DNA from: Burkholderiales bacterium
GTDB lineage: Bacteria; Pseudomonadota; Gammaproteobacteria; Burkholderiales; Burkholderiaceae_C
Reading direction: 5' to 3'
Assembly: GCA_025361305.1 (NCBI GenBank)
Contig: JANYAN010000355.1
Location: 1 to 35,979 of the forward strand
DNA: 35,979 bases
Under the pieces are notes generated by a model, which was not told the origin of the DNA, made no database searches, and worked only from the letters and a program-made list of their open reading frames with translations. Shown one piece after another: positions 32,496-35,979 of this stretch (its first letter is position 1; the number at the start of each line of letters is the position of its first letter). The position numbers and the translations under genes are program-made.

Positions 32496-33871
32496 ACACC
32501 ACACACCCCATCGAACAACTGCAGGCCGAACTGCCTGATCTGGACTGGGTCACCGATCCGGCCCGGGTCGCCCGCCTGTCGCAGGATTTTTCGTGGTTCA
32601 GCCCGGTGCTCAAGCGCCGGCTGGCCGACAAGCGCGCCGATGCCGGCGTGCGCCCCCGCACCGAGGACGAGATCAGGCGGCTGGTCAGCCTGTGCGCCCG
32701 CCTGCGTGTGCCGATCACAACCCGTGGCAGCGGCACCGGCAACTACGGCCAGTCGGTCCCGCTGCAAGGCGGCGTGTTGCTTGACATGAGCGGCTACAAC
32801 GGCTTCATGTGGGCGCGGGACGGCGCCGGCCGGGCCCAGGCGGGCATCCGGCTGTCCGATTTCGAGAAACAGTCGCGCGCCCTGTGCGGCATGGAACTGC
32901 GCTGCATGCCGTCCACATTCCGCACGGCCACCCTGGGTGGGCTGTTTGGCGGCGGCTTCGGCGGCGTGGGCTCGATCAACTATGGCCCGCTGGCGTCGCG
33001 AGGCAACGTGCTGGGCCTGCGCGCGATCACGATAGAGGAAGAGCCGCAGTTCATCGAGCTGCGCGGCGCCGATGCGCTGGCCATGCACCACATCTGGGGA
33101 ACCAACGGACTGGTGCTGGAACTGGAACTGGGCCTGGCCCCCGCCTGCGATTGGCAGGAGAATCTGGTCACTTTCACCAGCTTCGACGATGCGCTGGAAT
33201 TCGGCAATGCCGTGGCCATGACGCCGGGTATCGTCAAGCGCGAAGTCGGCTTTCTGGGTGCGCCCGTGCCGGACTACATGAAGGCGCTGGGCGAATACCT
33301 GCCGGCCGGCTGCCACGCCCTCATCCTGGCCATTGCACCGGCAAGCGAAGCGGCCATGCTGGAGCTGGCCACCCTGTGGCACGGCACGGTGACGTATCGC
33401 AAGACCGCCGCCGAGGTCACCGCCAGCAACAGGACACTGCTCGAATACACCTGGAATCACACGACGCTGGTGGCCTTCAGGGTCGACAAGAACCTGACCT
33501 ACCTGCAAAGCGCTTTCACGCCGGGCCAGCACCTCGAACAGATCAGGCGCATGGAAAAGCTGCTGGGCGGAGAAGTGCTGATGCACGCCGAATTCATCCG
33601 CAACATCGATGGACTGACAACCTGCACCGCACTGCAGATCGTGAAGTTCACGACCGAAGAGAGGTTGCAGGAAATCATGCAGATCTATCGCGACAACGGC
33701 GTTCGCATCAACGACCCGCACGTGTTCTTCGTGGAAGACGGCAAGGCGGCAGGCGGCGGCGCGCTTTCCCAGGCAGTGCTTGACGCCAAGCGCCGGTTCG
33801 ATCCGCTGGGCCTGCTCAACCCCGGCAAGGCGCGCAGCTGGCTCAAGCCCGGTGAGGAGACATCGTCATGA
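32492..33871 (+). CDS. FAD-binding oxidoreductase (PCMH/FAD_binding_4 type)
   Basis: The gene gives 459 aa from the ATG at 32492; the ORF track merges it with a frame of the permease. The FAD diphosphate loop reads PITTRGSGTGNYGQSVPLQG, followed by GVLLDMSGYNGF. A second FAD segment is TLGGLFGGGFGGVGSINYGP. The C-terminus FDPLGLLNPGKARSWL is characteristic of GlcD-like/vanillyl-alcohol-oxidase-type enzymes. No His or Cys for covalent FAD attachment is evident at the usual places. It should oxidise a hydroxy or amine carbon of the imported compound or its ring-opened product (inference). It is coupled to RidA by ATGA. Confidence 0.9.
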   Translation: MNTTHPIEQLQAELPDLDWVTDPARVARLSQDFSWFSPVLKRRLADKRADAGVRPRTEDEIRRLVSLCARLRVPITTRGSGTGNYGQSVPLQGGVLLDMSGYNGFMWARDGAGRAQAGIRLSDFEKQSRALCGMELRCMPSTFRTATLGGLFGGGFGGVGSINYGPLASRGNVLGLRAITIEEEPQFIELRGADALAMHHIWGTNGLVLELELGLAPACDWQENLVTFTSFDDALEFGNAVAMTPGIVKREVGFLGAPVPDYMKALGEYLPAGCHALILAIAPASEAAMLELATLWHGTVTYRKTAAEVTASNRTLLEYTWNHTTLVAFRVDKNLTYLQSAFTPGQHLEQIRRMEKLLGGEVLMHAEFIRNIDGLTTCTALQIVKFTTEERLQEIMQIYRDNGVRINDPHVFFVEDGKAAGGGALSQAVLDAKRRFDPLGLLNPGKARSWLKPGEETSS

Positions 33872-34338
33872 CCGTCGGCAATCCCATGGCCAACTACGCG
33901 GCCGCGCGCCGCGCCGGGGACTTCGTTCTCGTCAGCGGGGTAGTGGCGGTAGACGCGTCGCGCAAGGCCATCGTGCAGAGCTACGACGAGTTGCCCCAAC
34001 AAGCGCAGGAGGCGCTGCACGCCATCGGCTACGTCACTGGCCAGATGACAGTGGACTTGTATGAAGCGCCGGCAGTGGCGCAAAGCTGGTTCGTGCTCGA
34101 GCGCATCCGCCGGATTGCCACAGAACACGGCGGTTCGATGGCGGACGTCATCAAGCTGGTCCAGTACTTTCGTGATCTGCGCCACTACCCCTTCTACAAC
34201 CGCGTGCGTGGGCTGTTCTACCCCGGCGAGCCGCCGGCCAGCACGGTGGTGGAAGTCTCACGCTTCATGCCGGGCGACGCGGCGCTGATCGAAGTGGAAG
34301 CCACGATTTATCTGCCAGGCTTGTCGTCCCGCACCTGA
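33868..34338 (+). CDS. RidA-family protein
   Basis: The 156-aa protein is of the RidA/YjgF type. Landmarks are DFVLVSGVVAVDASRKAIVQ near the N-terminus, and FYNRVRGLFYPGEPPASTVVEV towards the end. The latter carries the Arg that contacts the imine/carboxylate ligand in this family and the typical PxRxxV-like strand. RidA proteins hydrolyse reactive enamine/imine intermediates to keto acids plus ammonia. Placed last in the sigma-54 operon and right after an FAD oxidoreductase, it fits deamination of an imine made by that enzyme. The last codons lie in the first, degenerate unit of the 20-bp repeat. Confidence 0.88.
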   Translation: MTVGNPMANYAAARRAGDFVLVSGVVAVDASRKAIVQSYDELPQQAQEALHAIGYVTGQMTVDLYEAPAVAQSWFVLERIRRIATEHGGSMADVIKLVQYFRDLRHYPFYNRVRGLFYPGEPPASTVVEVSRFMPGDAALIEVEATIYLPGLSSRT

Positions 34339-34405
34339 CTTGTCATCCCGGACATGACGCTGTCATGCCGGACTTGACGCTGTCATCCCGGACGTGATCC
34401 GGGAT
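34322..34405. repeat. 20-bp tandem repeat ending in a GTCATCCCGGA-type hairpin
   Basis: Three full units of 20 bp follow each other at 34341, 34361 and 34381: TGTCATCCCGGACATGACGC, TGTCATGCCGGACTTGACGC and TGTCATCCCGGACGTGATCC. A degenerate 19-bp unit at 34322 contains the ridA stop. The last unit continues into GGGAT, forming the stem ATCCCGGA/TCCGGGAT (34385-34405, 5-nt loop). GTCATCCCGGAC(N)TGATCCGGGATCC is a familiar type of short dispersed repeat in proteobacteria. It may act as a Rho-independent-like barrier at the convergent gene ends, although no T-run follows. Confidence 0.7.
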
Positions 34406-34527
34406 CCATGTCGTTCCACCTTGGCAGGCGCGGACGGCGGCCGAGGTGCATGCGCAACCCGGATACCGGACCGCAGCCGTTCACACTGCTGGGCGAAGAC
34501 ATCACTGTTGAAAACGGCAGCATCGGT

Positions 34528-35715
34528 TCAGAGCTTGCGCTGAACGAACAGATTGCGCTTGGCGTCCTGCGCATAGGCGAAGGTCACGGCGCCGTCCTTC
34601 ACCACGCCCATCACCAGCATGCTTTGCGTCAGCGCATCCTTGTCGTCGGGGCTGAAGGGCCGCTCATAGGTGGCAACGACACCGTAGTAGACACGATGCT
34701 TGCCTTCCAGCGCCGCCTTGACTGCGGGCCCGGACAAGTTGCCGTCACGGATGCCGAACAGCGAATACAGCAGGATGTAGGTGGCGTCGTAGGCTTGCGC
34801 CGCCGCCATCGGCACCGGGATGCGCTTGATGTTGAATCGGCGGGCATAGCCGCTGAGGAACGATGAGCGCCGCTCGTTGCTGGGCTCCGCAATGAACGTC
34901 TGCGCCATCAGCGCGCCCTCTGCGGCTTCGCGCGCTCCGTCGATGAAGAAGGGGAAGGACAGTGTCCACGCGCCCACCATCGGCGCCTTCCAGTTCAGCG
35001 CCTGGCGCCCGCGGGCGATCACCGCATTTTCCTGGCCCACGGTGTAATTCAGGATGACGTTGGCGCCTGCCGCCTTGGCCGTTCTCAGTTCACCGCTCAG
35101 GTCCTGCACACCCGTCGCGAAGCGTGCCACATGCACCGGCTTCAGGTTGTGCTCGGCCAGCGCCTTCTCGACATCCTTCAGGCCCGCCTCGCCGTAGCCC
35201 GTTGTATCGGCAAACACGGCGACGCGATCCCAGCCGCGGCTGACGATGTCGTTCACGATGAAAGGCGCCTGAATCGAGTCTCTGGCCGAGGTGCGGAAGA
35301 TGTAGCTTTCCCGCGGGGGAAAACGTGACGTCAGGCCGGTGCCGGTGGCGCAGGGAATGATCAGCGGCATCTTGCCGGCCTGGAACACGTCGATCGACTT
35401 GGCGGCGACGCCGGTGTTGCAGTAACCGATCGTGGCCACCACGTTGGCGCTCGCCATTTCCGTGGCCAGTTTCAGCCCTGTCTCGGGATCTGCCCGGTCG
35501 TCCTTGATCACCAGTTCCAGCTGGCGCCCGAGATAGCCGCCAACCGCGTTGACTTCGTCGGCTGCCATCTTGATGCCGTTGAGCATGTGGACGCCGAAAT
35601 CCGATGACGGCCCGGTGAAAGGCCCGATCACCCCGATTCGAAGCGGCGGGGGCGATTGCGCCAGGGAACACAGCGGCAGTAGTGCCGCAAAGATGAGCAG
35701 TGCGAGTGTGCGCAT
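34528..35715 (-). CDS. LivK-type ABC substrate-binding protein, orphan
   Basis: The 395-aa protein has a signal peptide (MRTLALLIFAALLPLCSLAQ) and a type-I periplasmic-binding fold. Landmarks are RIGVIGPFTGPSSDFGVHML, VIKDDRADPETGLKLATEM, DRVAVFADTTGYGEAGLKDV and MAAAQAYDATYILLYSLFGI. An AGGAGA site precedes the ATG. No permease or ATPase gene accompanies it here, so it may share the livGFHM-type importer 8 kb away or one outside the window. It is divergent from a LysR-type regulator, which probably controls it. It converges on the ridA operon. Confidence 0.93.
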   Translation of the reverse strand: MRTLALLIFAALLPLCSLAQSPPPLRIGVIGPFTGPSSDFGVHMLNGIKMAADEVNAVGGYLGRQLELVIKDDRADPETGLKLATEMASANVVATIGYCNTGVAAKSIDVFQAGKMPLIIPCATGTGLTSRFPPRESYIFRTSARDSIQAPFIVNDIVSRGWDRVAVFADTTGYGEAGLKDVEKALAEHNLKPVHVARFATGVQDLSGELRTAKAAGANVILNYTVGQENAVIARGRQALNWKAPMVGAWTLSFPFFIDGAREAAEGALMAQTFIAEPSNERRSSFLSGYARRFNIKRIPVPMAAAQAYDATYILLYSLFGIRDGNLSGPAVKAALEGKHRVYYGVVATYERPFSPDDKDALTQSMLVMGVVKDGAVTFAYAQDAKRNLFVQRKL

Positions 35716-35906
35716 GGATGTCTCCTATAAGAAACCGCAAGGTAGTAGCGTTGCCGGGGACAATTCCAGGGGTTTTTGCGTGTTTCGGGAAGTTCTCAAA
35801 CAGCGCGGAAGAAATTTCAATCGGAGGTCGCTCACCTCAGGGTCAACCCTGCCCGCCAATTTGATCTATGTCAGATCAGGCGCGCGGATGCGTGATGCAA
35901 TTTGCC
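35716..35906. promoter_or_regulatory. divergent regulatory region with inverted repeats
   Basis: The gap separates the orphan LivK-type gene and the LysR-type regulator. It holds TGATC-N7-GATCA (35862-35878), a dyad of the size bound by LysR proteins. It also holds two adjacent short dyads, GAGGT-N5-ACCTC (35824-35838) and AGGGT-CA-ACCCT (35839-35850). The symmetry is seen; assignment to the regulator is inference from the divergent layout. Confidence 0.45.
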
Positions 35907-35979
35907 ATGAGCACCCCTCGCGTTCCTTCCATTCAAGGGCTGCAGGCATTCGAAGCGCTGGCCCGGTTGCGCAGCGTCA
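35907..35979 (+). CDS. LysR-type transcriptional regulator, N-terminal fragment
   Basis: Only about 24 codons fit before the window ends. They read MSTPRVPSIQGLQAFEALAR, the start of a LysR-family winged helix-turn-helix (typically LxxLQAFEAxARxxS). An in-frame ATG at 35895 is an alternative start, and no strong ribosome site decides between them. It is divergent from the orphan substrate-binding gene, the classical LysR arrangement, and so is probably its regulator. Confidence 0.75.
   Translation, partial: MSTPRVPSIQGLQAFEALARLRSV

Noticed and set aside
34385-34405. Intrinsic terminator at the GTCATCCCGGA hairpin
   Set aside because: The stem is good but no T-tract follows on either strand, so it is reported as a repeat rather than a terminator.
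1-35979. CRISPR arrays, transposases, integrases, toxin-antitoxin pairs
   Set aside because: No regularly spaced repeats of CRISPR type and no such protein families were recognised; the only tandem array is the 20-bp repeat without spacers.

Overview
The window is GC-rich, densely packed bacterial DNA, most likely from a betaproteobacterium of the order Burkholderiales (Alcaligenaceae or Comamonadaceae type). The reasons are a Bug/TctC tripartite-tricarboxylate receptor, a trimeric Gram-negative-type porin, a bacterial RIO kinase, many solute-binding proteins, short intergenic gaps and frequent ATGA or TGATG stop/start overlaps. No species can be named from the sequence alone. No rRNA, complete tRNA, CRISPR array, transposase or integrase was found.

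Region 1 (1-6738) is a metal/oxidative-stress block. After the tail of a hemerythrin-like gene there is a minus-strand operon chrB - chrA - SOD/rhodanese fusion - Cj0069-type ATP-grasp protein - APC amino-acid permease. A second SOD/rhodanese fusion is divergent from chrB across a 41-bp gap centred on a 36-bp imperfect palindrome. The fusions join in one chain what Cupriavidus metallidurans encodes as separate chrC and chrE genes. Their SOD domains keep the metal ligands but appear to lack the His30/Tyr34 second-shell pair.

Region 2 (6739-9955) holds a small hypothetical gene, a secreted DUF3761-like gene that appears frameshifted at a C6 tract, a porin, and a gene-free stretch ending in the 3' half of a tRNA-Phe, which looks like an attachment-site scar. 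Region 3 (9947-12962) is a catabolic set: Asp/Glu-racemase-like protein, Ldh-family dehydrogenase, Bug receptor and a small hypothetical protein.

Region 4 (13068-18816) contains core or housekeeping genes in tight overlap (RIO kinase, Bcr/CflA exporter, miaA, a LolD-like ATPase with an altered Walker B, a trypsin-like protease), then a BON-type lipoprotein remnant and a beta/gamma-crystallin + glycine-zipper secreted protein. Region 5 (18986-26547) combines an RraA-family protein, a TauE/SafE exporter, an amidase and a complete branched-chain-amino-acid-type ABC importer (livG, F, H, M, K order).

Region 6 (26669-35979) carries a flavodoxin-like gene, a DapA-family aldolase/lyase with a signal-less solute-binding-fold protein, and a six-gene operon (creatininase-type hydrolase, NMT1-type binding protein, ATPase, permease, FAD oxidoreductase, RidA). 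A near-consensus sigma-54 promoter precedes that operon. The combination suggests nitrogen-controlled uptake and hydrolysis of a small cyclic amide or other N-containing compound. The substrate is inference. The window ends with an orphan LivK-type binding protein divergent from the start of a LysR-type regulator.
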